Source: JBEVNX01 sp040507895 (GTDB lineage: Bacteria; Desulfobacterota; Binatia; JACPRU01). Taken from it: a DNA stretch of 18,625 bases. The translations under genes were made by a program, and so were the position numbers. Below, one piece after another: positions 6,827 to 13,385 of the stretch. The stretch lies in the NCBI GenBank assembly GCA_040507895.1, contig JBEVNX010000064.1:1-18625 (forward strand), written 5' to 3'. Every line of letters starts with the position of its first letter. The first letter of the stretch is position 1. The notes beneath the pieces are model-generated. The model made no database searches. It was not told where the DNA came from and saw only the letters and a list, made by a program, of their open reading frames with translations.

Positions 6827-7441
6827 ATGCGCTGGTTGGGGTCGCAACGCGCAGTCGGACCACGGAGCTGGATACTCGCATCCGCCTCGCCACGGCGCAG
6901 CGATCTGTTGCGCGCGGCCGGCCAACGCTTCGAATGCATGGCGAGCCGCGTCGACGAGACGCCGCGCTCCGGCGAGCAGGCCCTCGACTCGACGCAGCGT
7001 ATCGCCCGCGACAAGGCGCGCGAGGTCTTTGCGCAACGCCCCGGCCGATGGGTGCTGGCGGCCGACACGATCGTGATCGTCGATGGCCAAGCGCTGGGCA
7101 AGCCCGAGGATGCCGCCGAAGCGTCGCGAATGCTTGGGCGCTTGTCGGGGCGCCGCCACGAGGTTGCGACCGCGTTCGTGCTCCTCGACGAGCGCGGCGA
7201 GGTGTTCGTCGAGCGGGTGGTGAAGACCGAGGTGGAATTTCGATCCCTCGACTCGGCGGAGATCGCCGCCTACGTGGCCAGCGGCGAGCCGTTCGACAAA
7301 GCGGGAGCGTACGCCGTGCAATGCGGCGGGGCGACGTTCGTCGTCGAGCTGCGCGGATCGCGCAGCAACGTGATCGGTCTGCCGATGGACGAGGTGGAGC
7401 GTGCCCTGCGCGCCGCCGGTCTGTGGATCTCCCAGGGATGA
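6827..7441 (+). CDS. maf: Maf nucleotide pyrophosphatase (YhdE-type)
   Basis: 204 residues. Family motifs are WILASASPRRSDLL (residues 15-28), a VDETPR segment, VLAADTIVIVDGQALGKP with the catalytic-type Asp80, LSGRRHEVATAFVLL, and the closing GEPFDKAGAYAVQCGG and RGSRSNVIGLPMDEV. The AGAYAVQ/NVIGLP pattern resembles the dTTP/UTP pyrophosphatase (YhdE) subgroup, which hydrolyses non-canonical or excess nucleoside triphosphates; Maf proteins have also been linked to septum formation. The N-terminus is about ten residues longer than usual before ILASASPRR, and no clear ribosome binding site precedes the ATG at 6827, so a TTG at 6836 is an alternative. The TGA overlaps the ATG of yggS. First gene of the cluster, divergent from the transglycosylase. 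Confidence 0.92.
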   Translation: MRWLGSQRAVGPRSWILASASPRRSDLLRAAGQRFECMASRVDETPRSGEQALDSTQRIARDKAREVFAQRPGRWVLAADTIVIVDGQALGKPEDAAEASRMLGRLSGRRHEVATAFVLLDERGEVFVERVVKTEVEFRSLDSAEIAAYVASGEPFDKAGAYAVQCGGATFVVELRGSRSNVIGLPMDEVERALRAAGLWISQG

Positions 7442-8142
7442 GCGAAGCGAGCGCGGGAATCGCGGAACGCTATCGAGCGGTGTCGGAGCGCGTCGCCGAA
7501 GCCGCGATGCGAGCGGGCAGGAGGCCGAGCGATGTCACGATCGTGGTCGCGGCGAAGAGCTTCGGCGCCGAAGCTCTGCGTCAAGTGACCGGCGCCGGCG
7601 CTCGGGACATCGGCGAAAATTACGTCCAGGAAGCGATCCGCAAGAAACGGGAGGCTGGAGCCCCGGGTCTACACTGGCACATGATCGGTCGCTTGCAGCG
7701 CAACAAGGCCAAGCACGCGGTACGGTTGTTCGATCTCATCCACTCCGTGGATCGATTGGAGCTCGCGCGCGCCCTAGATTCTTCGGCGACGGAGATGGGC
7801 GTGACGGCGCGCTGCCTGATCGAGGTCAACCTCGACGGCGAGCCGTCCAAAGGGGGAGTTCACGTCGATTCCTTGCCCGAGCTCCTCGACGCCATCGCCG
7901 CGCTCGCCAGCGTCGAGGTTCGCGGCCTCATGGCCATTCCACCACCGGGAGATCCCCGCGAGTCGCGGCGTCGCTTCGCCCGGCTCCGCACGGTGCGCGA
8001 CGGCCTAGACGGTTTGCGTCTTCCGCACGTCCAGCTTAAGGAGCTGTCTATGGGCATGTCGGCCGACTTCGAAGAGGCCGTCGCGGAAGGGGCGACGTTC
8101 GTGCGGATCGGCACGGCGATCTTCGGTCCGCGCTTCGAATGA
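7438..8142 (+). CDS. yggS: YggS-family pyridoxal phosphate homeostasis protein
   Basis: 234 residues, a typical length for this fold-type III PLP-binding protein. Landmarks: VTIVVAAKSFGAEALRQV with the PLP lysine at residue 40, GARDIGENYVQEAIRKK, LHWHMIGRLQRNKAKHAV, IHSVDRLELA, a CLIEVNLDGEPSKGG strand, GLMAIPPPGDP, and the phosphate-binding ELSMGMSADFEEAV plus ATFVRIGTAIFGPR. YggS/PLPBP proteins have no known enzymatic turnover; they bind PLP and balance B6 vitamers and amino acid pools. The gene overlaps maf upstream and proC downstream by ATGA, so translation of the three is likely coupled. The yggS-proC-yggT order is widespread in bacteria. The usual AVSKTK motif reads AAKSFG here, with the lysine kept. 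Confidence 0.95.
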   Translation: MSEASAGIAERYRAVSERVAEAAMRAGRRPSDVTIVVAAKSFGAEALRQVTGAGARDIGENYVQEAIRKKREAGAPGLHWHMIGRLQRNKAKHAVRLFDLIHSVDRLELARALDSSATEMGVTARCLIEVNLDGEPSKGGVHVDSLPELLDAIAALASVEVRGLMAIPPPGDPRESRRRFARLRTVRDGLDGLRLPHVQLKELSMGMSADFEEAVAEGATFVRIGTAIFGPRFE

Positions 8143-8960
8143 TGCGCCGCTCGAAGAGCGTCGGCTTTCTCGGTGCGGGCAACATGGCGGGCGCGCTCAT
8201 CGGCGGCGTGCTCGAGGCGCGGCTGTACCGCGCCGCCGATCTCTGGGTCACCGACCCCGTGGCGGCTCAGCGCCGGAAGATCCGTCTGCGCCACAGAGTT
8301 AGTGCCGCGCCAGACAACCGCGAGCTTGTGCGCGGCTCGAGAATGGTGGTGCTGGCCGTAAAGCCGCAGGTGCTGCCGCGGGTCTTCGACGAGGTCCGCC
8401 GCGAGGCGAGTGCGCGCCAGCTGTTCGTGTCGATCGCCGCCGGAGTGCCTTTGCGGCGTCTCGAGGAGGGTCTCGGTCTTGGCGCGCGCGTGATCCGCGT
8501 CATGCCGAACACTCCCGCGCTTCTCGGCAAAGGGGTCTCGGTCCTCGTACGAGGCACGAAAGCCACGGATGCCGACCTTCGGGCGGCGATGCGCCTTTTT
8601 CGGGCCGTCGGCGATGCCGTTGCGGTCGCCGACGAGCGATTCCTCGACGCCGTGACCGGGCTCAGTGGTAGCGGGCCCGCCTACGTGTATCGCTTCGCCG
8701 AAGCTCTGATCGAAGCCGGCGCCCGACAGGGACTCGATCCAGCACTGGCCGGCAGGCTCGCCTTTGGAACGATTCAAGGCGCGGCCGCGATGCTCGTCGA
8801 GGGGAGGATGTCTCCAAAGGAGCTCCGTGAAATGGTGAGCTCACCAGGCGGGACGACGCTGGCTGGCTTGGCGGCCCTCGATCGAGCGGGATTCATGCAG
8901 GCGGTTACCGCCGCAGTCAGTGCGGCAACCGAGCGCTCGCGGGAGCTCGGCGAGCGCTGA
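8139..8960 (+). CDS. proC: Pyrroline-5-carboxylate reductase
   Basis: 273 residues. Catalyses the last step of proline synthesis, NAD(P)H-dependent reduction of pyrroline-5-carboxylate. The Rossmann nucleotide-binding motif is at the N-terminus (VGFLGAGNMAGALIGG, about residues 8-23). It is followed by MVVLAVKPQVL, FVSIAAGVPL, VIRVMPNTPALLGKG, and the dimerisation and substrate domain GLSGSGPAYVYRFAEALIEAG, ending with SPGGTTLAGLAALDRAGF. All conserved motifs of the family are present. Two adjacent ATG codons (8139 and 8142) are possible starts; the first overlaps the yggS stop. It is followed by yggT after 18 bases. Confidence 0.96.
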   Translation: MMRRSKSVGFLGAGNMAGALIGGVLEARLYRAADLWVTDPVAAQRRKIRLRHRVSAAPDNRELVRGSRMVVLAVKPQVLPRVFDEVRREASARQLFVSIAAGVPLRRLEEGLGLGARVIRVMPNTPALLGKGVSVLVRGTKATDADLRAAMRLFRAVGDAVAVADERFLDAVTGLSGSGPAYVYRFAEALIEAGARQGLDPALAGRLAFGTIQGAAAMLVEGRMSPKELREMVSSPGGTTLAGLAALDRAGFMQAVTAAVSAATERSRELGER

Positions 8961-8978
8961 GCGGAGGGAGAATCGGCG

Positions 8979-9281
8979 ATGTTCGTGCTCTCGAATTTTC
9001 TGTACGCCGCGGCCAGCGTGCTCGGCATGCTCATCACGTTGTACATCTATGTGATTATCGCTCGGGCGATCATCTCTTGGGTCAATCCCGACCCGTACAA
9101 CCCGATCGTGCGCTTTCTGTACAACGCGACGGAGCCAGTGTTGTACCGGGTGCGGCGCACCTTTCCTTTCTCGTACGCCGCAGGCATCGATTTCTCGCCG
9201 CTGATCGTCCTTTTCGGGCTCTATTTTCTGCAGATGTTCCTGGTGCGAAGCATCCAGGATTTTGCGCTCGCGTTGCACTAA
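8979..9281 (+). CDS. yggT: YggT-family membrane protein
   Basis: 100 residues, a single YGGT repeat with two membrane helices: about residues 5-33 (SVLGMLITLYIYVIIARAI) and 70-95 (FSPLIVLFGLYFLQMFLV). Between them lies the conserved SWVNPDPYNPIVRFLYNATE and EPVLYRVRR region. A GGAGGGAG site at 8963-8970, eight bases upstream, fixes the start. YggT proteins sit next to yggS and proC in many genomes and have been linked to cell division, osmotic tolerance and membrane protein organisation, but the molecular role is not settled. E. coli YggT has two repeats; single-repeat proteins like this one are common elsewhere. Confidence 0.93.
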   Translation: MFVLSNFLYAAASVLGMLITLYIYVIIARAIISWVNPDPYNPIVRFLYNATEPVLYRVRRTFPFSYAAGIDFSPLIVLFGLYFLQMFLVRSIQDFALALH

Positions 9282-9294
9282 GGCGCTCGCGTTG
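9264..9294 (+). repeat. 12-base direct repeat at the end of yggT
   Basis: GCGCTCGCGTTG occurs at 9264-9275, inside the last yggT codons, and again at 9283-9294, just after the stop. The second copy ends inside the TTGACA box listed separately. It may be a small local duplication that also created the -35 element. Confidence 0.5.
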
Positions 9295-9320
9295 ACAAGG
9301 CGAAACGCCCTGGCTACTTG
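9292..9320 (+). promoter_or_regulatory. Possible promoter of the FmdB-type gene
   Basis: A perfect TTGACA (9292-9297) is followed after 17 bases by TACTTG (9315-9320), a poor -10 box. Transcription would start at about the ATG (9328), giving a leaderless mRNA. No Shine-Dalgarno sequence precedes that ATG. Pattern only. Confidence 0.3.
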
Positions 9321-9327
9321 AGCCCCG

Positions 9328-9651
9328 ATGCCGATTTACGAGTATAGCTGCCTGACTTGCGGAACCTTTGAGGTGTCGCAGCGGATCACTGAGAAGCCGC
9401 TCAAGCGCTGCCCGACCTGCAGGGGGAAGGTCGCCAAGCTCATCTCGAGTACCTCGTTCCAGCTGAAGGGATCGGGATGGTACGTGACGGACTACGCCGG
9501 CAAAGAGGGCAGCGGCAAGAAAGCGAAGGAAGAAGGAAAGTCCGAGTCGACTCCGGCGAAGGATGCGTCCGGAGCCAAGGAATCCTCCCCTGCTGGCGAA
9601 TCCGGCGAATCCGCGAAGAGCGCTTCGAAGGCGGAAACGAACGCGGCGTAA
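9328..9651 (+). CDS. FmdB-type zinc ribbon protein
   Basis: 107 residues. The first 50 form the FmdB/CxxC-CxxC regulatory zinc ribbon: MPIYEYSCLTCGTFEV, with Cys8 and Cys11, then KRCPTCRGK with Cys28 and Cys31, followed by the family's SSTSFQLKGSGWYVTDYAG stretch. The remaining tail of about 45 residues is low complexity, rich in K, E, S, G and A, and is probably disordered. Proteins of this type are very common in Gram-negative bacteria. The name comes from a putative regulator of formamidase, but the function of most members is unknown. The gene lies 46 bases after yggT and may belong to that operon, or be read from its own TTGACA promoter. Confidence 0.88.
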   Translation: MPIYEYSCLTCGTFEVSQRITEKPLKRCPTCRGKVAKLISSTSFQLKGSGWYVTDYAGKEGSGKKAKEEGKSESTPAKDASGAKESSPAGESGESAKSASKAETNAA

Positions 9652-9658
9652 CGGGAGA

Positions 9659-9676
9659 CCGGCGGCACCCCGCCGG
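9659..9676. terminator. GC hairpin between convergent FmdB and phasin-like genes
   Basis: ccggcgg (9659-9665), loop cacc, ccgccgg (9670-9676): a perfect 7-bp GC stem, eight bases after the FmdB stop and 24 bases before the phasin-like stop. No U-run follows on either strand. An outer aacggg/cccgtt pair (9650-9655 and 9691-9696) may extend the structure. Confidence 0.45.
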
Positions 9677-9700
9677 GAGTGCCGTCCGGACCCGTTCGCT

Positions 9701-10102
9701 TCAGGCCGCGCCCTGCTTCGCGCTCAGCAGGTCATCGACCTTCTTCTCAAGCGAGGACAGCCGCTTCGCGAGGAGCTCGACTTCGTGCTTGGAAGGCAAG
9801 GAGAAGCGGCTCACCAACCATCCGATCCGCCTCTTCGCGTGCGACTGCGCTTCGGACAGCAGCTTCTCGGCGCGTGTCTCGAACGCCTTCAGCGTCTTTC
9901 CCGCCTTCCTCTGAAGGTCGGTCGGGAGCGCTTTCGCCTGACTGAGCAGGCTGTCGACCACCTTGCGCCGATCCTTATGACTCAGGAGCTTGCCGGCCTC
10001 CTTACGAAAGGAGTCGAGGAGCTGCTCCGCCCCGGTCTGCAGGTTGCGAATGGAGTCCTGCACCTGTGCGAAGGGGGCAAACGTCGGGGATTTGGTTGCC
10101 AT
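9701..10102 (-). CDS. Phasin-like coiled-coil protein
   Basis: 133 residues, almost entirely helical and highly charged (K, E, R, S, L, A), with no membrane segment or signal peptide. The N-terminal part (VQDSIRNLQTGAEQLLDSF) and middle (KAFETRAEKLLSEAQSHAKR) look like amphipathic helices. The end, SKHEVELLAKRLSSLEKKVD, is a heptad-like pattern seen at the C-terminus of polyhydroxyalkanoate granule-associated PhaF/PhaI-type proteins. AAGGAGG at 10120-10114 lies 11 bases before the ATG. The phasin assignment is by resemblance only; no PHA synthase or depolymerase is in the window. A generic coiled-coil structural protein is the alternative. Confidence 0.65.
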   Translation of the reverse strand: MATKSPTFAPFAQVQDSIRNLQTGAEQLLDSFRKEAGKLLSHKDRRKVVDSLLSQAKALPTDLQRKAGKTLKAFETRAEKLLSEAQSHAKRRIGWLVSRFSLPSKHEVELLAKRLSSLEKKVDDLLSAKQGAA

Positions 10103-10144
10103 GTCGGGAAGAACCTCCTTGGTCTGCAGTTCAGATCGGCGACG

Positions 10145-10172
10145 GATCTAACACGGTGCGTCAGAATGTCAA
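10145..10172 (-). promoter_or_regulatory. Likely promoter of the phasin-like gene
   Basis: On the minus strand a perfect TTGACA (10172-10167) is followed after 16 bases by TAGATC (10150-10145; three of six). The predicted leader of about 35 nt carries AAGGAGG. The arrangement is conventional and supports both the start codon and the orientation of the gene. Confidence 0.45.
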
Positions 10173-10201
10173 TCGGCCGCGTGTACAACCTGCGCACTTC
10201 T

Positions 10202-10298
10202 TGTGGATAAGTTGTGGAAGAAAGATCCGGGACGGAGATTCTCGGCGGGAAATGTCAGGTGCGGCGGGTAATCTCCGACGGAACGATCCTGTGGACAA
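10202..10298 (+). promoter_or_regulatory. Cluster of DnaA-box-like 9-mers
   Basis: TGTGGATAA at 10202-10210 is the exact complement of the consensus DnaA box TTATCCACA. TGTGGAAGA at 10213-10221 matches seven of nine, and TGTGGACAA at 10290-10298 matches eight of nine. All three have the same orientation and lie in one non-coding stretch of 248 bases between divergent genes. They could be a DnaA-regulated promoter, a DnaA-titrating site, part of a replication origin, or chance. No dnaA, dnaN, gidA or parAB gene is in the window. Confidence 0.4.
10233..10277. repeat. 8-base inverted repeat upstream of the cytochrome c gene
   Basis: CGGAGATT (10233-10240) and AATCTCCG (10270-10277) are perfect inverted copies 29 bases apart. 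The interval holds two GGCGGG tracts. This could be an operator or a long-loop hairpin within the divergent region. Short enough to occur by chance. Confidence 0.3.
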
Positions 10299-10313
10299 TT
10301 TCCGGCGATGCGA

Positions 10314-10341
10314 TTGACAGCGCAGAGCAGGCATCTATGGT
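10314..10341 (+). promoter_or_regulatory. Possible promoter of the cytochrome c gene
   Basis: A perfect TTGACA (10314-10319) and TATGGT (10336-10341; four of six) are separated by 16 bases. The GTG start codon at 10351 lies ten bases after the -10 box, so transcription from here would be almost leaderless. GGTGA at 10339-10343 could act as a Shine-Dalgarno sequence only on a longer transcript. Confidence 0.45.
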
Positions 10342-10350
10342 GACCCGCCT

Positions 10351-11634
10351 GTGGGCCGGCTCCCTAGCGCCGTCTTGCTCGCCGTTCTGAGCTGTGGCCC
10401 GACTCTAGCCGCTGGTTCCTCCGAACTCGCCATACCCGGCGCCGCCGATCGCGGCAGCGAAGACGCGGTGCGCCTCGTATTCCTGCTGCAATACGTCGGG
10501 GCGGACTACGCTGCGGCGGTGGCGGATGGACGGGTCGTTGACGAAGCGGAATACAGTGAGAATCGGGAATTCGCGGGCCAGATCGCCGACCTTTTTGCTC
10601 GACTTCAAACGTCGATTCCCGCCGCCAAGGCGCAGGCAATCGAACGTGAAGTACATCGAATCGTCGAGCTGGTCGGCGCTCGAGGAGAGCCGCGGCTCGT
10701 TCGCGAGGCCGCGGAGTCGGCGATCCCAAGACTGGTCGAGGCGCTCGCCCTGCGGGCATTCCCGCGGCAGCGGCCGGATCCTGCGCGCGCTCGCGCGCTC
10801 TACGCGGAGAATTGCACGCCTTGCCACGGCGCGCGCGGCGGCGGCGATGGCCCACGAGCGCGCGAGCTCGATCCGCCCCCGGCCCGATTCACCGACCGCG
10901 TTCGTATGAGCTCGGCGGCCCCGTACGTGTTCTACAACGCGATCACGCTCGGCGTGGCGAACACGGGCATGGCGTCGTTTGCCGATTCGTTCTCGGATCA
11001 AGAACGATGGGATCTGGCCTTTTATCTCTGGACGTTCGAGGGCTCGGGCGATGTCGCGCCGACGTCGCTTCCTCCCGTAGTCGTCTCGCTGCGAGATCTG
11101 GCGACGCGCTCGTCGAAGGAGCTGGCCCCCGAAGTCATGCGGCAGGCGGCCGCGCTCGGTCGGCCACTCGATCCGGACGAGGCCGAGCGCTGGGTCGCCG
11201 AGCTCCGTGCACATCCACCGCCGCTCAGCGATGCGCAGGAGCGGCTGGCCCGTGTGCGGCAGGACTTGGCGAAGAGTGTTTCACTCGTGCAGCGCGGAGA
11301 GCTCGAGCAAGCAGTCGATCTCGTCACGACGTCGTACTTGAGCGAGTTCGAGCCGCTCGAGTCTGAGCTCGATGGGCGGGACACGCGAGTGCGGCAGCAA
11401 TTCGAGCGTGGCCTCGTCACGTTCCGGTCGGCGCTTCGGCGCGCCGACCGTGCGGCGGCGCTGGCCACCGCGAAGGAGCTCGAAGAAACCGTCGATCGCG
11501 CAGCTGCGGTGCTCGCCGGTCGCAGCAAAAGGCCTGCGGCGCGCGGCGTCATGTTCTCGCTCCTGATGGTGGGGGCCGCGGTGGCCATCGTGCTCTACCG
11601 GCGCTGGGTTGGAAAGCGCTCGGTTGTGAGCTAG
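10351..11634 (+). CDS. Membrane-anchored cytochrome c, FTR1-permease-like without the permease
   Basis: 427 residues from a GTG. An N-terminal signal peptide (LPSAVLLAVLSCGPTLAAGS) is followed by a helical region starting VRLVFLLQYVGADYAAAV and DEAEYSENREFAGQI, as I recall from the N-terminus of cytochrome c/FTR1 family iron permeases. A class I cytochrome c domain comes next: LYAENCTPCHGARGGGDGP with Cys155, Cys158 and His159 for heme attachment, and GMASFADSFSDQERWDLAFY with Met207 as probable axial ligand. A second helical region follows (SYLSEFEPLESELDGRDTRV), the module that precedes the permease in the fused proteins. Instead of the multi-helix FTR1 domain with its REGLEA-type motif, the protein ends with one membrane helix (about 400-416) and RRWVGKRS. 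It therefore looks like a periplasmic heme-bearing module anchored at its C-terminus. A role in iron handling or electron transfer is inferred. lnt follows 41 bases downstream. Confidence 0.82.
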   Translation: MGRLPSAVLLAVLSCGPTLAAGSSELAIPGAADRGSEDAVRLVFLLQYVGADYAAAVADGRVVDEAEYSENREFAGQIADLFARLQTSIPAAKAQAIEREVHRIVELVGARGEPRLVREAAESAIPRLVEALALRAFPRQRPDPARARALYAENCTPCHGARGGGDGPRARELDPPPARFTDRVRMSSAAPYVFYNAITLGVANTGMASFADSFSDQERWDLAFYLWTFEGSGDVAPTSLPPVVVSLRDLATRSSKELAPEVMRQAAALGRPLDPDEAERWVAELRAHPPPLSDAQERLARVRQDLAKSVSLVQRGELEQAVDLVTTSYLSEFEPLESELDGRDTRVRQQFERGLVTFRSALRRADRAAALATAKELEETVDRAAAVLAGRSKRPAARGVMFSLLMVGAAVAIVLYRRWVGKRSVVS

Positions 11635-11675
11635 ATGCGCCGGATTTCGCAGCGGGCTCTGCAAGGGGAACGGGC

Positions 11676-13385
11676 GTGGGAGCTTTCGATGAGCAGGTCG
11701 AGGATCGCGACTGGAGCCGAACGCGAACTGGGCCCTCGCGCGCATCCATGGCGAGTCAGGGCGGGGAGATGAGCGCGGGCCGCCCGGCTCGGAGAGGCTT
11801 ACGCGAGATGCTACGCGGAAGTGCCGGGTTGGCTGAGGGTGAGCGCGGCCTGCGCCTTTCTGCGCGCCTCGCGCTCGCGCTGCTCGGCGGCTCGGCGCTT
11901 GCCGCGAGCTTTCTCGACTTCGCTCTGTGGCCGCTCGGATGGGTGGCCTTCGTGCCGATCCTGCTCGCGCTCGGGCCAGGGTCTTCAACGCGGGAAGCGG
12001 CCGCGGTCGGCGTCACGGCGGGTCTCGCCGCCAACGTCCCCGCGTTCTCCTGGCTCCTTCACACGATTCATCTGTTCGGGGGCTTCCCGCTGTGGCTGAG
12101 CGTGATCTTCTACCTCGGCCTCTCGTTGTATTCGTCCGGCCAGTTCGTACTCTTCGCGCTGGCCGTCCGCCGCGTGGGCCCGGGCCCGGCCGCGCTATCT
12201 CCGCCACTCTGTTGGGTCGCGCTCGAGTTCCTCTACCCGAGGCTCTTTCCGTGGAGGGTTGCGAACTGCCAGCTAGAGTTGCCCGTGCTGTTACAGAGCG
12301 GCGACGTTGCGGGGCCGTTCGCGCTGAGCTTGGTGATGGTGTGGTGGGGCTCTGCCCTCGCGCTGGCGATCGGCGAAGGGTGGCGCGTGGCACGCTCGGC
12401 TCTGTGGCTCGCGACCGCTGCGGTCGTTACCCTCGTAGCCTACGGCACGCTGCGGCTGCCGTCGATCGATGCGGCCGCGGCCAACGCACCGGTGGTGCGC
12501 GTGGGCATCGTGCAGGGAAATCTCAGCATCGAGGAGAAACACGACGTCCGCTACCTCGAGGGCAATCTCGAGACGTACAAAACGCTGACCGACCATCTCG
12601 CTCCCAAGCCGGATGTGGTGATTTGGCCCGAAAGCGTGATCACCGAGCCGCTCCCGCGCACGCTCGAGCGGCTGTCCGCAGCGGGGCGCGAGGCGCTCGG
12701 CCTTCGCTCGCCGCTGTTCACTGGTGCGCTCACCTACGAGGGAGAGCCGGGCGCTCTCGAGTTCTACAACAGCGTGATGCTCTTCGATGCAGACGGTCGC
12801 GTTCTCGGTCTCTCCGACAAGCAGATTCTCATGCCGTTCGGCGAATATATGCCGTTCGGCTCCGTCCTGCCGTGGCTCAAGGAAGTGAGCCCGCAGACCG
12901 GCGATTTTCGAGCGGGACGAAAAGCGACGCCGCTCGACGTTCCCGGCGTCGGACGTTTCGCGCCGCTCAATTGCTACGAGGATCTGCGGGCGCGGATCGC
13001 GCGCCTCGCCACGCTCGAGGAAGGAGCTCAAATCCTCTTCGCCGTCGCTAACGACGGCTGGTTCGGTGACACTATTGCACCATTCCAGCACGAGGCGCTC
13101 GCGGTTTGGCGCGCGGTCGAGAATCGACGGTTCCTTGTGCGAGTGACCAACACCGGCGTGACGGACGTGATCGATCCGGCGGGGCGAGTGACGATTCGTC
13201 TGCCCGTGTTCCGGCCCGTGTCGACTGTGGCGGAGGTGCGCCGGCTGCAGATCGCCGCACCGTACACGCGCATCGGCGACTCGTTCGCTTGGCTCGTCAC
13301 GGCAGCGGCCCTTGGGGTGTTGCTGACCTCGGCAGAATCGCGATCCCGTTCGGTACGCCCCAGCCTCCCTCGACCTCCAGGTTGA
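11676..13385 (+). CDS. lnt: Apolipoprotein N-acyltransferase
   Basis: 569 residues from a GTG with AAGGGGAA five bases upstream; ATGs at 11748, 11769 and 11808 are alternatives that would remove an Arg-rich N-terminal stretch. Several membrane helices occupy about residues 60-265 (for example WPLGWVAFVPILLALG and FPLWLSVIFYLGLSLYSSG), followed by a periplasmic carbon-nitrogen hydrolase domain and a final helix (FAWLVTAAALGVLLTS). The catalytic triad is complete: Glu319 in VVIWPESVITEP, Lys382 in SDKQILMPFGEYMPFG and Cys433 in APLNCYEDLR. Lnt transfers an acyl chain from phospholipid to the N-terminal cysteine of lipoproteins, the last maturation step before outer-membrane sorting. The lytic transglycosylase encoded in this window is a likely substrate. 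The last 89 bases overlap the end of the convergent downstream gene. Probably co-transcribed with the cytochrome c gene. Confidence 0.95.
   Translation: MGAFDEQVEDRDWSRTRTGPSRASMASQGGEMSAGRPARRGLREMLRGSAGLAEGERGLRLSARLALALLGGSALAASFLDFALWPLGWVAFVPILLALGPGSSTREAAAVGVTAGLAANVPAFSWLLHTIHLFGGFPLWLSVIFYLGLSLYSSGQFVLFALAVRRVGPGPAALSPPLCWVALEFLYPRLFPWRVANCQLELPVLLQSGDVAGPFALSLVMVWWGSALALAIGEGWRVARSALWLATAAVVTLVAYGTLRLPSIDAAAANAPVVRVGIVQGNLSIEEKHDVRYLEGNLETYKTLTDHLAPKPDVVIWPESVITEPLPRTLERLSAAGREALGLRSPLFTGALTYEGEPGALEFYNSVMLFDADGRVLGLSDKQILMPFGEYMPFGSVLPWLKEVSPQTGDFRAGRKATPLDVPGVGRFAPLNCYEDLRARIARLATLEEGAQILFAVANDGWFGDTIAPFQHEALAVWRAVENRRFLVRVTNTGVTDVIDPAGRVTIRLPVFRPVSTVAEVRRLQIAAPYTRIGDSFAWLVTAAALGVLLTSAESRSRSVRPSLPRPPG

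Noticed and set aside
6332..7321. Open frame of 329 codons on the minus strand
   Set aside because: It covers parts of both the transglycosylase and maf, which are both certain genes, and its product is an Arg/Ala-rich shadow without motifs.
11635..11769. Small frame (MRRISQRALQ) between the cytochrome c and lnt genes
   Set aside because: About 45 codons, Arg-rich, overlapping the lnt start in another frame and lacking its own ribosome binding site.
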